DNA of 63,435 bases, taken from the NCBI GenBank assembly GCA_050747525.1, contig JBOGOC010000064.1, positions 1-63,435 on the forward strand, read 5' to 3'. A program made the translations under genes and the position numbers. Origin of the DNA: JBOGOC01 sp050747525. GTDB lineage: Bacteria; Acidobacteriota; Polarisedimenticolia; JACPZX01; DASXTC01. Positions within the stretch are counted from its first letter, which is position 1. The number at the start of each line of letters is the position of its first letter. Positions 8,210 through 19,434 of the stretch are shown one piece after another. A model generated the notes under the pieces. It ran no database searches and was not told the DNA's origin. It was given only the letters and a program-made list of their open reading frames with translations.

Positions 8210-8956
8210 ATGCGCCGCCTCTTCATCGCCTTCGTGGTGGGTGCGTCGACCCTGGTGTTCGGCCTGATCGCCATCGTCGGATGCCTCCTGGTGCCCAACG
8301 GCAACCCGCTCGTCTGGATGGCGCGCCCCTGGGCCGCCACCATCCTGCTGGCCAGCGGCGTGAGCGTGCGCGTGCACGGACGCGGAGAGGCCGGGCCGGG
8401 CCCCGTCCTGTACATCACCAACCATCAGAGCCACTACGACATCCTGGCCCTGGTGCGCGCGCTGCCGGGCCAGTACCGGGTCGTGGCCAAGAAAGAGCTG
8501 TTCACCATCCCCGTCTTCGGCTGGGCTCTGTGGCTGGCGGGCTTCATCCGCATCGACCGCGCCAACCGGGACAGCGCCATCCGCAGTCTGGACCGCGCCG
8601 CCCGCCGCATGCGCCGCGGGCACTCGGTGGTGGTCTTCGCGGAGGGGACCCGCAGCGACGACGGCCGCCTGCTCCCCTTCAAGAAGGGGGGCTTCGTCCT
8701 GGCGATCAACAGCGGCCACCCCATCGTCCCGGTCACCGTCAGCGGCAGCCGCGCGGTGCTTCCCAAGAACGGACGCCACGTGAGCCCCGGGGTCATCGAC
8801 GTGGTGATCGGTCGCCCCATCGAGACGCGATCGCTGCAGATGGATCGTCGCGACGATCTGATGGCACGGACACGAACCGCCCTGGAAGCCGGGTTCACAC
8901 CGCTCCACGCGAACGATCTCGTCCCCTTCCCCGGCAGCTCACGTCGCCCGGCCTGA
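8210..8956 (+). CDS. plsC: 1-acyl-sn-glycerol-3-phosphate acyltransferase (PlsC family)
   Basis: The 248-residue membrane-associated enzyme transfers an acyl chain to lysophosphatidic acid to make phosphatidic acid. It starts with a hydrophobic anchor (about residues 5-28). The four family blocks are in order: NHQSHYD with the catalytic H72 and D77 pair, GFIRIDR (111-117), FAEGTRS (143-149) and the VPVTVSG block (173-179). Length is typical. It stands alone, divergent from hyuA and followed 38 bases later by the nucleotidyltransferase gene. Other PlsC-like acyltransferases with the same motifs use different acceptors, so the symbol is given by family only. Confidence 0.88.
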   Translation: MRRLFIAFVVGASTLVFGLIAIVGCLLVPNGNPLVWMARPWAATILLASGVSVRVHGRGEAGPGPVLYITNHQSHYDILALVRALPGQYRVVAKKELFTIPVFGWALWLAGFIRIDRANRDSAIRSLDRAARRMRRGHSVVVFAEGTRSDDGRLLPFKKGGFVLAINSGHPIVPVTVSGSRAVLPKNGRHVSPGVIDVVIGRPIETRSLQMDRRDDLMARTRTALEAGFTPLHANDLVPFPGSSRRPA

Positions 8957-8994
8957 TTGGTCCCATCGGGCGTATGATGGGCCGGGAGGTGGAC

Positions 8995-10395
8995 ATGCCC
9001 CGCGAACTCCTCGATCAGCTCGCCACGCTCGCCCGTCAGTCCCGATCGCGCGTGTACATCGTCGGCGGCTACGTGAGGGATCGGCTCCTGGGGCGCGAGC
9101 CGGTGGACCTGGATCTGATGGTGGAGGGAGACACCGCGCCGTTCCTGGCGGCCCTGGCGCGACGCGCGGGACACCAGCCGGTCCTGTTCGCGCGCCACGA
9201 GCCGGCCACGCACCGCGTCGCCCTGGGAGACTGGCTCGTGGACGTGTCGTCGTTCCCTCACGGCGGGCTGGCGCAGGAGCTGCGACGCCGCGACTTCACG
9301 ATCAACGCGCTCGCGCTCCCTCTCGAGGAACCCGACGGCGATCCGATCGATCCGCTGGGCGGCCGCGGCGATCTGACCGCGGGCCGCCTGCGGCACGTGA
9401 GCGAGGCCGGGCTGGACGAGGACCCGCTGCGGCTGCTTCGCGCCGTGCGCCTGTCCGTGGTGCTGGAAGGATTCACGCTGGCGCCGGATCTGGGTGCGGC
9501 GATCCGGAGCCGCGCCGGCCTGCTGAGTTCGGTGGCCGTGGAGCGCGTGCTGGCGGAGCTGGAGGTGATCCTGGCCTCGCCCCGCGCGGGTCATGGGCTG
9601 CGCCTGATGGACGATCTCGGGCTGCTGGGGGCGACCCTTCCCGAGCTGTCGCCGCTGGCGGGCCTGCAGCAGAACCTCTGGCACCGCCACGACGCGCTGG
9701 AGCACACACTGCGGGCGGTCGAGGAGGTGGACGCCCTCCAGGCCCTCCCCGCGCTTCCCTGGGTAGGCATCCGCCTCAATGAGGAGGACGCGGAGCTGCT
9801 CAAGTGGGCGGCGCTCTGGCACGACACGGGCAAGGCGGAAACGGCGGCGCGCGACGATCAGGGACAGATGCACTTCTACGGCCACGAAACCGTCTCGGCG
9901 AGCCTGTGCCGGACGCGCATGTCGCGCCTGAGGATGAGCGACCGCAAGGTCGATCGCCTGGTGACGCTGGTGTCGCATCACCTGAGGCTGACGCTGTTGG
10001 CGGCCGGGCAGCCCCCCTCGGACCGCAGCCTGCGGCGGCTGATCCACCAGGTCAAGTACGACACGCCCCTGCTCTGCCTGCTGGCCCTGGCCGACCGGAG
10101 GTCCGGAGGGGGGCCCGACTTCGAGCAGCGCCTGGCGCGGCTCGAAGAGCTGAGCGCCCGCGTGATGGGCCTGTTCACCCAGGAGGCCGAGCGGGTCATC
10201 GCGCCCCATGCGCTCCTGACGGGCCACGAGGTGATGGCCCTGCTGGGCATCGGGCCCGGCCCGCGCGTGGGGGCCGTGCTCAGATGGCTCACCCGGCTGC
10301 AGGTGGACGGCCGCATCCGCAACCGCGACGAGGCCCTCGAGCACGTGCGCGTCCTGCCCGCCAGCCGTCTGATGGCGCTGGACGACGATCCCTGA
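8995..10395 (+). CDS. CCA-adding/poly(A) polymerase family nucleotidyltransferase with HD domain
   Basis: The 466-residue protein is a class II tRNA nucleotidyltransferase-type enzyme. The N-terminal palm has the GGYVRDRLLG motif (residues 24-33), the metal-binding DLD (D38, D40) and the RRDFTINALA block (98-107) that selects nucleotides. The neck segment DEDPLRLLRAVRLS follows. The C-terminal half carries an HD hydrolase domain with HRHDALEHT and WHDTGK motifs, as in CCA enzymes with associated phosphohydrolase activity. A GGGAGGT ribosome site five bases before the ATG decides the start. It may add CCA to tRNA 3' ends, or be an A-adding or poly(A) polymerase paralogue; sequence alone does not separate these. 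Confidence 0.88.
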   Translation: MPRELLDQLATLARQSRSRVYIVGGYVRDRLLGREPVDLDLMVEGDTAPFLAALARRAGHQPVLFARHEPATHRVALGDWLVDVSSFPHGGLAQELRRRDFTINALALPLEEPDGDPIDPLGGRGDLTAGRLRHVSEAGLDEDPLRLLRAVRLSVVLEGFTLAPDLGAAIRSRAGLLSSVAVERVLAELEVILASPRAGHGLRLMDDLGLLGATLPELSPLAGLQQNLWHRHDALEHTLRAVEEVDALQALPALPWVGIRLNEEDAELLKWAALWHDTGKAETAARDDQGQMHFYGHETVSASLCRTRMSRLRMSDRKVDRLVTLVSHHLRLTLLAAGQPPSDRSLRRLIHQVKYDTPLLCLLALADRRSGGGPDFEQRLARLEELSARVMGLFTQEAERVIAPHALLTGHEVMALLGIGPGPRVGAVLRWLTRLQVDGRIRNRDEALEHVRVLPASRLMALDDDP

Positions 10396-10518
10396 GCGGC
10401 TTGCGGCTTGTCGGCCAGGCCCTATCTTTTGAAGTCATTCGTGCCTCAGGCCTGACCGGCGCCCTCCGGGCGCAGGCGGGATCGTCGGGATCGTCGGCGA
10501 TGGCGCGCGGAGGCGGAG

Positions 10519-10998
10519 ATGAAGTCCACAGAGATCGTCGCCGAGCTTGATCGGCTGCGGAGCCAGGGAGCCCGGCTGGAGGCGCTCCTCGAGGCAGCGG
10601 TGCGTCTGCTGCACCAGTCCAATCCACGGTTCCACTGGACCGGCATCTACGAGCTCTTCCCCGACGGCGTCCTGAGGCTCGGCTCATTCATCGGGGCGCC
10701 CACCGATCACGTCTTCATCGCCGTGGGGAAAGGTGTCTGCGGGACGGCGGTGGCCGAGCGGCGCACCATCAACGTGCCGGATGTCCGCAAGGTGTCCAAC
10801 TACCTTGCCTGCTCCACCTCGACGCGATCCGAGCTGGTGGTCCTCATCCGGCGTGGAGAGCACATCTACTCCCAGATCGACATCGACAGTCACGAGCTGG
10901 ACGCCTTCGATCCCGAGACCGTGGCCGATGTGGAGCGCGTGGCGGACTGGCTGGCGGGGGCCTACGAGACGATGGCTGAACCACGGCGCGATGCCTGA
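10519..10998 (+). CDS. GAF-domain protein resembling free methionine-(R)-sulfoxide reductase
   Basis: The 159-residue single GAF domain resembles MsrC/fRMsr, which reduces free methionine-R-sulfoxide. Two cysteines, C74 in VGKGVCGTA and C98 in YLACST, sit 24 residues apart, the same spacing as C94 and C118 of the E. coli enzyme. The position matching E. coli C84 is His64. The SELVVLI strand and DIDSHELDAF motif also fit the family. The 3' end overlaps the start of the hybrid kinase by 8 bases, an unusual setting for a stand-alone repair enzyme, so a redox-sensing role for the kinase is possible. A TATCTT -10-like hexamer lies ~90 bases upstream. Assignment is fairly strong for fold, moderate for activity. 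Confidence 0.75.
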   Translation: MKSTEIVAELDRLRSQGARLEALLEAAVRLLHQSNPRFHWTGIYELFPDGVLRLGSFIGAPTDHVFIAVGKGVCGTAVAERRTINVPDVRKVSNYLACSTSTRSELVVLIRRGEHIYSQIDIDSHELDAFDPETVADVERVADWLAGAYETMAEPRRDA

Positions 10999-13006
10999 TC
11001 CCGTGTCCGGCCCCCCCGAAGCGGAACCGAGAACCGTCTCCGACTATGAACGGTGGTTCCGCGTCCTGGACGCGCAGATGCGCGTGCTGGAGCGCGAGCG
11101 CCAGAAGCTGTCCGCCATCATGAACCACGGCGACGCCGGCTTCGTGGTGATGGATGCCGATCGCCGGATCCTCTGGGCCAACGACGCCGTGGCGCGTATC
11201 GTGCGCAACGCAGGCGGACGGGGGGCCGTGGAGGGCCGCCACTGTCGTGAGGTGGTGTGCGGCGCCGACGAGGCCTGCGCGGACTGCCCCGCGGTGCGCC
11301 CCTTCATCACGGGCGCCGTGGCCCATGAAGAGATCCGCCTCCCCATGGGGGACAGCGCGCGGCACATCTACGCCACGGCGATGCCGCTCGCCTCTCCCGA
11401 AGGGCGCGTGGAGCAGGCGCTGGTGATGCTCCAGGACATCTCGGACCTGCGCATCCTGCGCGCCAGCCAGGAGGCGCTGAAGGCGAGCGAGGAGCGATTC
11501 CGCTCGATCTTCACTCACGCCGCGGCCGGCATGGCCATGGTGGCCCCCACCGGAGAGCTGCTGGAAGCCAATCCCGCCCTCTGCTCCCTGGTCGCGTACG
11601 ACGGCCCCATGCTGAGCCGCCTCGGGCTGCAGGATGTTCTGCACGAAGACGATCGCGCCCGGCTGCGGCAGGCGATCGAGGACGCGCGCGCCGGCCAGGA
11701 CGATCCCCCCGAGCTGGAGCTGAGGTGCGTGGCCAGGCACGGAGGGACGGTCTGGGTGCGCGCCAGCGTCTCCTGGATTGCGGGGGTCGGGGAGCGCCCC
11801 GCGTGCGCGGTGGTGCTCATGCAGGACATCACCGAGCGCAAGCACCTGGAGCAGGAGCTGCGCCAGGCCGAGAAGATGTCGGCCGTGGGGCTGCTCGTTT
11901 CCGGCGTGGCGCACGAGCTGAACAACCCGCTGGCCGGCGTGCTGGGCTACGCGCAGCTCCTGCTGCACGAGCCCGCGGGCGAGCGGACGCGACGGGCCCT
12001 CGAAGCGATCCACCGCGAGGCGGAACGGTGCAAGCGCATCGTGCAGAATCTCCAGACCTTCGCCCGCAAGCACAGGCCGAGGCTCGAGCCGGTGCTGATC
12101 AACGACGTCCTGACGGCCACCCTGGATCTGCGCGCCTACCAGCTGGCCGTCGACGACATCCGCGTGATCACCGAGCTGGGCGACGGGCTTCCCGCCCTGC
12201 GGGGCGACTCGCACCAGCTGCAGCAGGTGATCCTCAACCTCATCGTGAACGCCCAACATGCCATGCTCTCCGCCCGCAGGGGCGGCACCCTGACCCTGCG
12301 AAGCCTTCGCCGTGGCGCCAGCATCGTCGTGGAGATCCAGGACGACGGCCCGGGGATCCCGTCGACGCACCTGGGGCGCGTGTTCGACCCGTTCTTCACG
12401 ACCAAGGAGGTGGGCCAGGGGACCGGCCTGGGCCTTTCCATCTGCTACGGCATCATCAAGGAGCACGAAGGGAACATCCGCGTCCTCAATGTGCCGGCGG
12501 GAGGGGCGCTGTTCACGCTGGAGCTTCCCGTCTGGAAGGACGTCGCCGCGGCCGCCCGCGGCGCCACGCTCGATGACCGTAGCGCGGCGGGCCCCTCGGA
12601 CGCGGCCGCGGAAGGCCCCCGGGCCGGCGGAGGCGCGCTCGTCCTGGTGGTGGACGACGAGCCCTCCATCCTGGACGTGCTGACCCAGATGCTGCGGCTG
12701 GACGGGCACGACGTGCTGGCCGCTTCCGGCGCGCGCGCGGCGCTCGACCTCATCGAAGAGCACCGCTTCGACGTGATCGTCTCGGATCTCAAGATGCCCG
12801 GCGTGAGCGGCCAGGAGCTCTACGAGACGCTGCTCGCCCGGCACCCCGAGCAGGCGCGGGCCGTGGTGTTCAGCACGGGGGATATGCTCTCCCCCGGCAC
12901 GCGGGACTTCCTCTCCAGCGCCGGACGCCCCTGCATCCCCAAGCCCTTCGCCATCGACGAGCTGCGCGACGCCATCCGATCGGTCCTCTCCCGCCGTCCA
13001 TCCTGA
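10991..13006 (+). CDS. Hybrid sensor histidine kinase (PAS-PAS-HisKA-HATPase-REC)
   Basis: The 671-residue cytoplasmic protein has no membrane segments. Order: short N-terminal coiled coil, first PAS (about 35-150, with a Cys-rich CREVVCGADEACADC stretch), second PAS (about 160-290), dimerisation domain with phospho-accepting H308 in VAHELNNPLAGV, ATPase domain with the N-box (LNLIVNAQHA), G1 DDGPGIP and G2 GTGLGLS, and a C-terminal receiver with DDE, phospho-accepting D599 in SDLKMPG and Lys in PKPF. The Cys-rich loop in the first PAS could bind metal or sense redox. The gene overlaps the preceding GAF gene. No separate response regulator lies nearby, so output may pass by phosphorelay to an unlinked partner. 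Confidence 0.92.
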   Translation: MPDPVSGPPEAEPRTVSDYERWFRVLDAQMRVLERERQKLSAIMNHGDAGFVVMDADRRILWANDAVARIVRNAGGRGAVEGRHCREVVCGADEACADCPAVRPFITGAVAHEEIRLPMGDSARHIYATAMPLASPEGRVEQALVMLQDISDLRILRASQEALKASEERFRSIFTHAAAGMAMVAPTGELLEANPALCSLVAYDGPMLSRLGLQDVLHEDDRARLRQAIEDARAGQDDPPELELRCVARHGGTVWVRASVSWIAGVGERPACAVVLMQDITERKHLEQELRQAEKMSAVGLLVSGVAHELNNPLAGVLGYAQLLLHEPAGERTRRALEAIHREAERCKRIVQNLQTFARKHRPRLEPVLINDVLTATLDLRAYQLAVDDIRVITELGDGLPALRGDSHQLQQVILNLIVNAQHAMLSARRGGTLTLRSLRRGASIVVEIQDDGPGIPSTHLGRVFDPFFTTKEVGQGTGLGLSICYGIIKEHEGNIRVLNVPAGGALFTLELPVWKDVAAAARGATLDDRSAAGPSDAAAEGPRAGGGALVLVVDDEPSILDVLTQMLRLDGHDVLAASGARAALDLIEEHRFDVIVSDLKMPGVSGQELYETLLARHPEQARAVVFSTGDMLSPGTRDFLSSAGRPCIPKPFAIDELRDAIRSVLSRRPS

Positions 13007-13017
13007 TCCCTGCGTGG

Positions 13018-13023
13018 TAGACT
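13018..13023 (+). promoter_or_regulatory. -10 hexamer TAGACT upstream of the acetyl-CoA synthetase gene
   Basis: TAGACT lies 12 bases after the kinase stop and 25 bases before the preferred acsA ATG. The same hexamer precedes the cytochrome, dehydrogenase, tgt and fusA-like genes. No good -35 is visible. Confidence 0.4.
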
Positions 13024-13048
13024 GCGGCCCGATCCCATGGAGGCCGCC

Positions 13049-14794
<1,746 letters not shown>

Positions 14795-14806
14795 TCCGGA
14801 GGATCG

Positions 14807-16393
14807 ATGAAGAACGTGCTGATCAGCGACGAGATGTCTCCCCGCGCGGTGGACCGGTTCCGCGCGGAGGACGGGGTCAAGGCCGACTACCGCCCCGGGC
14901 TCGCGGAGGCCGAGCTGCTGGAGGTGGTGGGCCGCTACGAGGGGCTGGTGGTACGCAGCGCCACCAAGGTGACGGCCAACGTCATCGAGGCCGGCGCGCG
15001 GCTCCAGGTGATCGGGCGCGCCGGCACCGGGCTGGACAACGTGGACCTTGAGGCCGCCACGCGCCGCGGCGTGGTGGTGATGAACGTGCCGGGAGGCAAC
15101 ACCGTGTCGGCGGCCGAGCACACGCTGGCCCTGATGCTGGCCCTGGCCCGCGGCGTTCCGGCCGCCGATCGCTCCATGCGCGCGGGGCGCTGGGAGCGAG
15201 GCCGCTTCGTCGGATCGGAGATGGAAGGAAAGACCCTGGGCATCGTGGGCCTGGGACGGGTAGGGCGCGAGGTGGCTGCGCGCGCTGCCGCCTTCGGCAT
15301 GCAGGTGATCGCCCACGACCCGTTCGTCTCGGCGGAAGACGCCCGGCGCGCGAGCGTCGCCTTCCTGCCCCTGGACGAGCTGCTGGCGCGGGCCGACTTC
15401 GTCACCCTGCACACGCCGCTCACCCCCGAGACGCACCACATGCTGGGTGAGCGGGAGATCGCGGCCATGCGGCCCGGCGCGCGCCTGATCAACTGCGCCC
15501 GCGGCGAGCTGGTGGACGAGGCGGCTCTCGCGCGCGCTCTCGAATCGGGCCGCCTGGCGGGCGCCGCCCTGGACGTCTACCAGAAGGAGCCGCCCCCCGC
15601 AGATTTCCCCTTCCGGGGAATGGAGCAGGTGGTGATGACACCCCACCTGGCCGCCTCCACGGCCGAAGCCCAGGACAAGGTGGCGATGCTCATCGCCGAA
15701 CAGGTGTGCGACTTCCTGCGCGATGGGGTCGCGCGCAACGCCGCCAACGTCATCTCCATGGACCCCAGGCTGCGCGAGCGGGCGGCCCCCTACCTGGAGC
15801 TGGCCGAGACGCTGGGCCGGTTCCAGGCCCAGGTGATCGAGGGGAGGCTGCGCGAGGTGACCGTGGAGTGCAGCGGCGACGTGCCGGACGAGGCGCTCCC
15901 GGCGGTGACCGTGGCGGTTCTGAAGGGGTGCTTCGAGCGGTTCCTCAGCGCGCCGGTCAACGCGGTGAATGCCGCCTGGATCGCGAAGGAGCGCGGCGTG
16001 GGGCTGCGCGAGGTGCGCACGCGCGAGCCGCACGACTATCAGAATCTCGTCACCACGGTGTTCGAGAGCGACGTCCGCACCCGGACCATCGGTGGGACGG
16101 TGTTCGGGCGCAACATCCCGCGGATCGTGACGCTGGACGGCTTCCGGTTCGACGCGCTGCCGCGCGGGACGCTGCTGCTGGTCTCCAACGACGACCGCCC
16201 GGGGATCGTGGGGCGTGTGGGCACGCTGCTGGGCGAGAGCCAGGTGAACATCGCCCACATGTCGCTGGGCCGGGACCGCGCGGGGGGCCAGGCCATCGCC
16301 GCGATCAGCATCGACACGCCGCTCCCCGATGGAGTCCTCAGGCAGCTCGAGCAGAGCCCGGGGATCCTGTGGGTCCGGACAGTCACCCTGTAA
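14807..16393 (+). CDS. serA: D-3-phosphoglycerate dehydrogenase
   Basis: The 528-residue enzyme catalyses the first step of serine synthesis, oxidising 3-phosphoglycerate with NAD. The Rossmann motif GIVGLGRVG lies at about residues 145-153. The catalytic triad is visible as R232 (CARGELVDE), E261 and H280 (PHLAAST). A long C-terminal region holds the intervening ASB domain and an ACT domain (about 455-528, LLVSNDDRPGIVGRVGTLLGE), the usual serine-sensing module of the ~530-residue type. A GGAGG ribosome site precedes the ATG. It follows acsA closely. Confidence in function is high. Confidence 0.95.
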   Translation: MKNVLISDEMSPRAVDRFRAEDGVKADYRPGLAEAELLEVVGRYEGLVVRSATKVTANVIEAGARLQVIGRAGTGLDNVDLEAATRRGVVVMNVPGGNTVSAAEHTLALMLALARGVPAADRSMRAGRWERGRFVGSEMEGKTLGIVGLGRVGREVAARAAAFGMQVIAHDPFVSAEDARRASVAFLPLDELLARADFVTLHTPLTPETHHMLGEREIAAMRPGARLINCARGELVDEAALARALESGRLAGAALDVYQKEPPPADFPFRGMEQVVMTPHLAASTAEAQDKVAMLIAEQVCDFLRDGVARNAANVISMDPRLRERAAPYLELAETLGRFQAQVIEGRLREVTVECSGDVPDEALPAVTVAVLKGCFERFLSAPVNAVNAAWIAKERGVGLREVRTREPHDYQNLVTTVFESDVRTRTIGGTVFGRNIPRIVTLDGFRFDALPRGTLLLVSNDDRPGIVGRVGTLLGESQVNIAHMSLGRDRAGGQAIAAISIDTPLPDGVLRQLEQSPGILWVRTVTL

Positions 16394-16499
16394 CCGAAAC
16401 GCTCCCCATCTTGGTGTGCGGGTGCAGTAACCATCGCGCTCGTTCGGCGTTAGAAGAACGAAGCCGGTGTCGCGCCGCCATGACCACAAGGGGGGTGTC

Positions 16500-18854
16500 A
16501 TGAGATCACAGCATCGCGTCGTTCTGGCCCTCTGGCTAGGCTGTCTCGCGGGGGCCGCCTTCGGGCAGGACCCCAACACGCCCACGCAGACGCCTCCTCC
16601 TGCGGCGAAAGGCGACGCGACCAGGACGACGCCCCACCGCGTGCCGCGGGCCGCCTCGCCCGTCAAGGTGGATGGCCTGCTGGACGAGCCCGTATGGCAG
16701 GAGGCCCTCAAGCTGGAGCTCCCCTGGGAGGTCTCCCCCGCCGACAACGTGCCGGCTGCGGTCACCACCCAGGCGCTGCTGCTGTACGACGACGGCTATC
16801 TGTACGCGGCCTTCCGGTCTCAGGATCCCGATCCGTCGGCGATCCGGGCACGCCTCTCCGACAGGGATCGCGCCTTCCAGGACGACTTCGTGGGGATCGT
16901 GATCGACACCTTCAATGACGAGCGCCGCGCCTTCGAGTTCTTCGTGAACCCCCTCGGCGTGCAGATGGATCTGGTGCAGGACGACGTGAACGGCACCGAG
17001 GACGAGTCGTGGGACGCCATCTGGGACTCGGCGGGACGTGTAACCGAGGGCGGGTACGATGTCGAGATGGCGATCCCCTACACGTCCCTGCGTTTCCAGA
17101 AAGGAAGCTCGGACCAGGTCTGGGGGCTGGATATCGTGCGCGCCCATCCAAGGGATCTGCGCAGGCTCCTGGCCTTACAGCCCCGCGACCGCAACGTGAG
17201 CTGCTACCTGTGCCAGGTGCAGAAGATCGTGGGGTTCAGCGGCGCGGAGCCGGGGCGCAACCTGGAGGTCTCCCCCACCCTCACCTCCGTGCGCACCGAC
17301 GCCTGGGGACAGGATCCCGCCGACACCGACACGTTCGGAGAGATGGAGTCCGGCGATCCCGACACCGATCTCGGCGTGACGGCCCGCTGGGGAATGACGC
17401 CCAACCTCACCGCCTCGGGGACCATCAACCCCGACTTCTCGCAGGTGGAGGCGGACGCTGCCCAGCTGGACGTCAACGAGCAGTTCGCCCTCTTCTTTCC
17501 CGAGAAGCGCCCCTTCTTCATGGAAGGGGCCGATTTCTTCAACACCCCGCTGCGCGCCGTCCACACGCGCACGGTGGCCGACCCGGACTGGGGCGCGAAG
17601 CTGTCGGGCAAGGAGGGGCGCCATGCGCTGGGCGCCTTCGTGGCCAACGACGCGATCACCAACCTGTTGATCCCCGGGCCGCAAAGCTCCAGCTCGCTGA
17701 GCCTCGAGAACCAGGAGGTCACCGACGCCGTGCTGCGGTACCGGATGGACATGGGGAAGAACTCGACGCTGGGCGCCGTGTTCACCGGGCGCTCGGGGGG
17801 CGGCTACGAGAGCTGGCTCACCGGGGTCGACGCCCTGATGCGGCTCACCGACACCGACACCATCCGGGCCCAGCTGCTCGGCTCGCAGACCACCTACCCC
17901 GATGACCCGAATCTCGGCCTGTCCACCGACACCCTGGACGATCGAGCCTTCCTCGTGAACTACGACCACTTCACGCGCAACTGGGGAACGTGGGCGCGCT
18001 ATTCCGACCTGGGGCCCGACTTCCGCGCGGACATGGGATTCATCCCGCAGGTGGGGATCCGGCTCCCCGTGGCCGGGGCCGAGCGCTACTGGATCGGCAG
18101 CAAGGACACCTGGTACAGCCGGATCAATGCCGGCGGGGACTTCGACCAGACGGTGGACTCCGAGGGGATTCTCATCGAACGCGAGTTCGAGGGGTGGTCC
18201 AACGTGCAGGGGCCCATGCAGTCGTACCTCTCTCTGGGGGGAGGCCAGCGCCTCCGAGGCTTCCGCGACGACGTGTTCGATCAGAACTTCGTCAACTTCT
18301 ACGGCGAGTTCCAGCCCGCCTCCTGGACCATCGTGAGCCTGGATGCCGGCGTGAGCCACCGGGTCGACTTCGAATTCGAGGATCCCGCCGACCCCGGGGC
18401 GGCCAGACAGGGGTTCGAGACGCGCGTGGCACCTTGGTCGCGGTTCCACCTCGGACGGCGCGTGCGGCTCGAGCTGTCACACAACTACCGGACGCTCGAG
18501 AACGACGACGGCTACCTCTTCCGCGCCAACCTCTCCCAGCTGAACCTTGTGTACCAGCTCACGCTGCGCGCCTTCTTCCGCGCCATCGTGCAGGTCAGCG
18601 ACGTGCGCTTCAACATGGATCAGTACGCGGGCCAATGCGCCGACCCGGCCTTCTCCTGCCCGACGGAGCGGGCCCGCGACACCTTCGCCCAGCTTCTCTT
18701 CTCCTACAAGATCAATCCTCAGTCGGTCCTGTTCCTCGGCTACACCGACACCCGGGCGGGGGCGCTTCCTCCCGTCGATCCGCTGGGCGACGAGTCGCTG
18801 CAGCGCATCGATCGCACCTTCTTCGCCAAGGTGGGCTACGCCTGGGTCTTCTGA
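16500..18854 (+). CDS. DUF5916 outer-membrane beta-barrel protein with CBM9/DOMON-like N-domain
   Basis: The 784-residue protein has a signal peptide (about residues 1-22). A CBM9-like beta-sandwich follows (about 55-230; KVDGLLDEPVWQEA is its typical opening). The rest is a beta-barrel domain of the DUF5916 type, with the conserved INPDFSQVEADAAQLDVNEQ... FFPEKRPFFMEGADFF block around residues 310-345. It ends in an aromatic residue (AWVF), as outer-membrane barrels often do. The ATG is chosen because GGGGGTG stands just upstream and the signal peptide begins there. Its 3' end overlaps the convergent GNAT gene by 19 bases. Function is unknown; the family is common near sugar or metal uptake and secreted enzymes in several phyla. 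Confidence 0.85.
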   Translation: MRSQHRVVLALWLGCLAGAAFGQDPNTPTQTPPPAAKGDATRTTPHRVPRAASPVKVDGLLDEPVWQEALKLELPWEVSPADNVPAAVTTQALLLYDDGYLYAAFRSQDPDPSAIRARLSDRDRAFQDDFVGIVIDTFNDERRAFEFFVNPLGVQMDLVQDDVNGTEDESWDAIWDSAGRVTEGGYDVEMAIPYTSLRFQKGSSDQVWGLDIVRAHPRDLRRLLALQPRDRNVSCYLCQVQKIVGFSGAEPGRNLEVSPTLTSVRTDAWGQDPADTDTFGEMESGDPDTDLGVTARWGMTPNLTASGTINPDFSQVEADAAQLDVNEQFALFFPEKRPFFMEGADFFNTPLRAVHTRTVADPDWGAKLSGKEGRHALGAFVANDAITNLLIPGPQSSSSLSLENQEVTDAVLRYRMDMGKNSTLGAVFTGRSGGGYESWLTGVDALMRLTDTDTIRAQLLGSQTTYPDDPNLGLSTDTLDDRAFLVNYDHFTRNWGTWARYSDLGPDFRADMGFIPQVGIRLPVAGAERYWIGSKDTWYSRINAGGDFDQTVDSEGILIEREFEGWSNVQGPMQSYLSLGGGQRLRGFRDDVFDQNFVNFYGEFQPASWTIVSLDAGVSHRVDFEFEDPADPGAARQGFETRVAPWSRFHLGRRVRLELSHNYRTLENDDGYLFRANLSQLNLVYQLTLRAFFRAIVQVSDVRFNMDQYAGQCADPAFSCPTERARDTFAQLLFSYKINPQSVLFLGYTDTRAGALPPVDPLGDESLQRIDRTFFAKVGYAWVF

Positions 18855-19429
18855 GTCGCGCGGATCCGGCGCCGCATGATGGGGCGGGTGGGCGAGCGGC
18901 GGGCCACTTCCTTGAACCCCGCGGCCTTGAAGGTGCCGGGAAGGCCCGTCCACACGAACACATCGGGCTGGATCCCCGTGCGGGGGGCCACCGGATACCC
19001 TTCGATGATGCGCGCGCCGCACGTGGCCGCGTAGGCCACCGCTCCGCGCAGCAGCAGCGACGAGATGCCGCGCCGCCTGTGGCCGCGGGCCACGAAGAAG
19101 CAGGAGACCGACCAGACGGCCGCGTCGTCCACCGGCTTGAGGACCCGCGAACGGGCCAGCACGGGATAGGCCTCGCGCGGCGCGATGGCGCACCACCCCA
19201 CCGGCTCGTCCTCGACATAGGCCAGCAGGCCGGGGGCCGGTGTCGCGGAGGCGAGGGCCTTCAGGGCCGCGCGGTTCCCCGCTCCCTTGCCCGGCACGAA
19301 GAGGCTTCGCGGAAGCCGCCAGGCCATGCACCAGCATCCCCCGCAGGCCCCCCGCGCGCCGAAGAGGCGCTCCAGGTCGGCCCATCGGTCGGCGGTGAGA
19401 GGGACGATCTCGACGCGCGGCAGCTTCAT
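18836..19429 (-). CDS. GNAT family N-acetyltransferase
   Basis: The 197-residue protein has the GNAT core: the beta4 strand VSCFFVARGHRRRGISSLLL, in which R-G-x-x-x-x-G (about residues 120-135) is the acetyl-CoA loop. The N-terminal CGGCWCMAWR motif is typical of a GNAT subgroup of unknown substrate. The C-terminal GFKEVARR segment is also family-like. The gene lies 5 bases downstream of the rhomboid gene, so both probably share one message. Acceptor substrate is unknown. It is convergent with and slightly overlaps the DUF5916 gene. Confidence 0.82.
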   Translation of the reverse strand: MKLPRVEIVPLTADRWADLERLFGARGACGGCWCMAWRLPRSLFVPGKGAGNRAALKALASATPAPGLLAYVEDEPVGWCAIAPREAYPVLARSRVLKPVDDAAVWSVSCFFVARGHRRRGISSLLLRGAVAYAATCGARIIEGYPVAPRTGIQPDVFVWTGLPGTFKAAGFKEVARRSPTRPIMRRRIRATQKTQA

Positions 19430-19434
19430 GGCCG

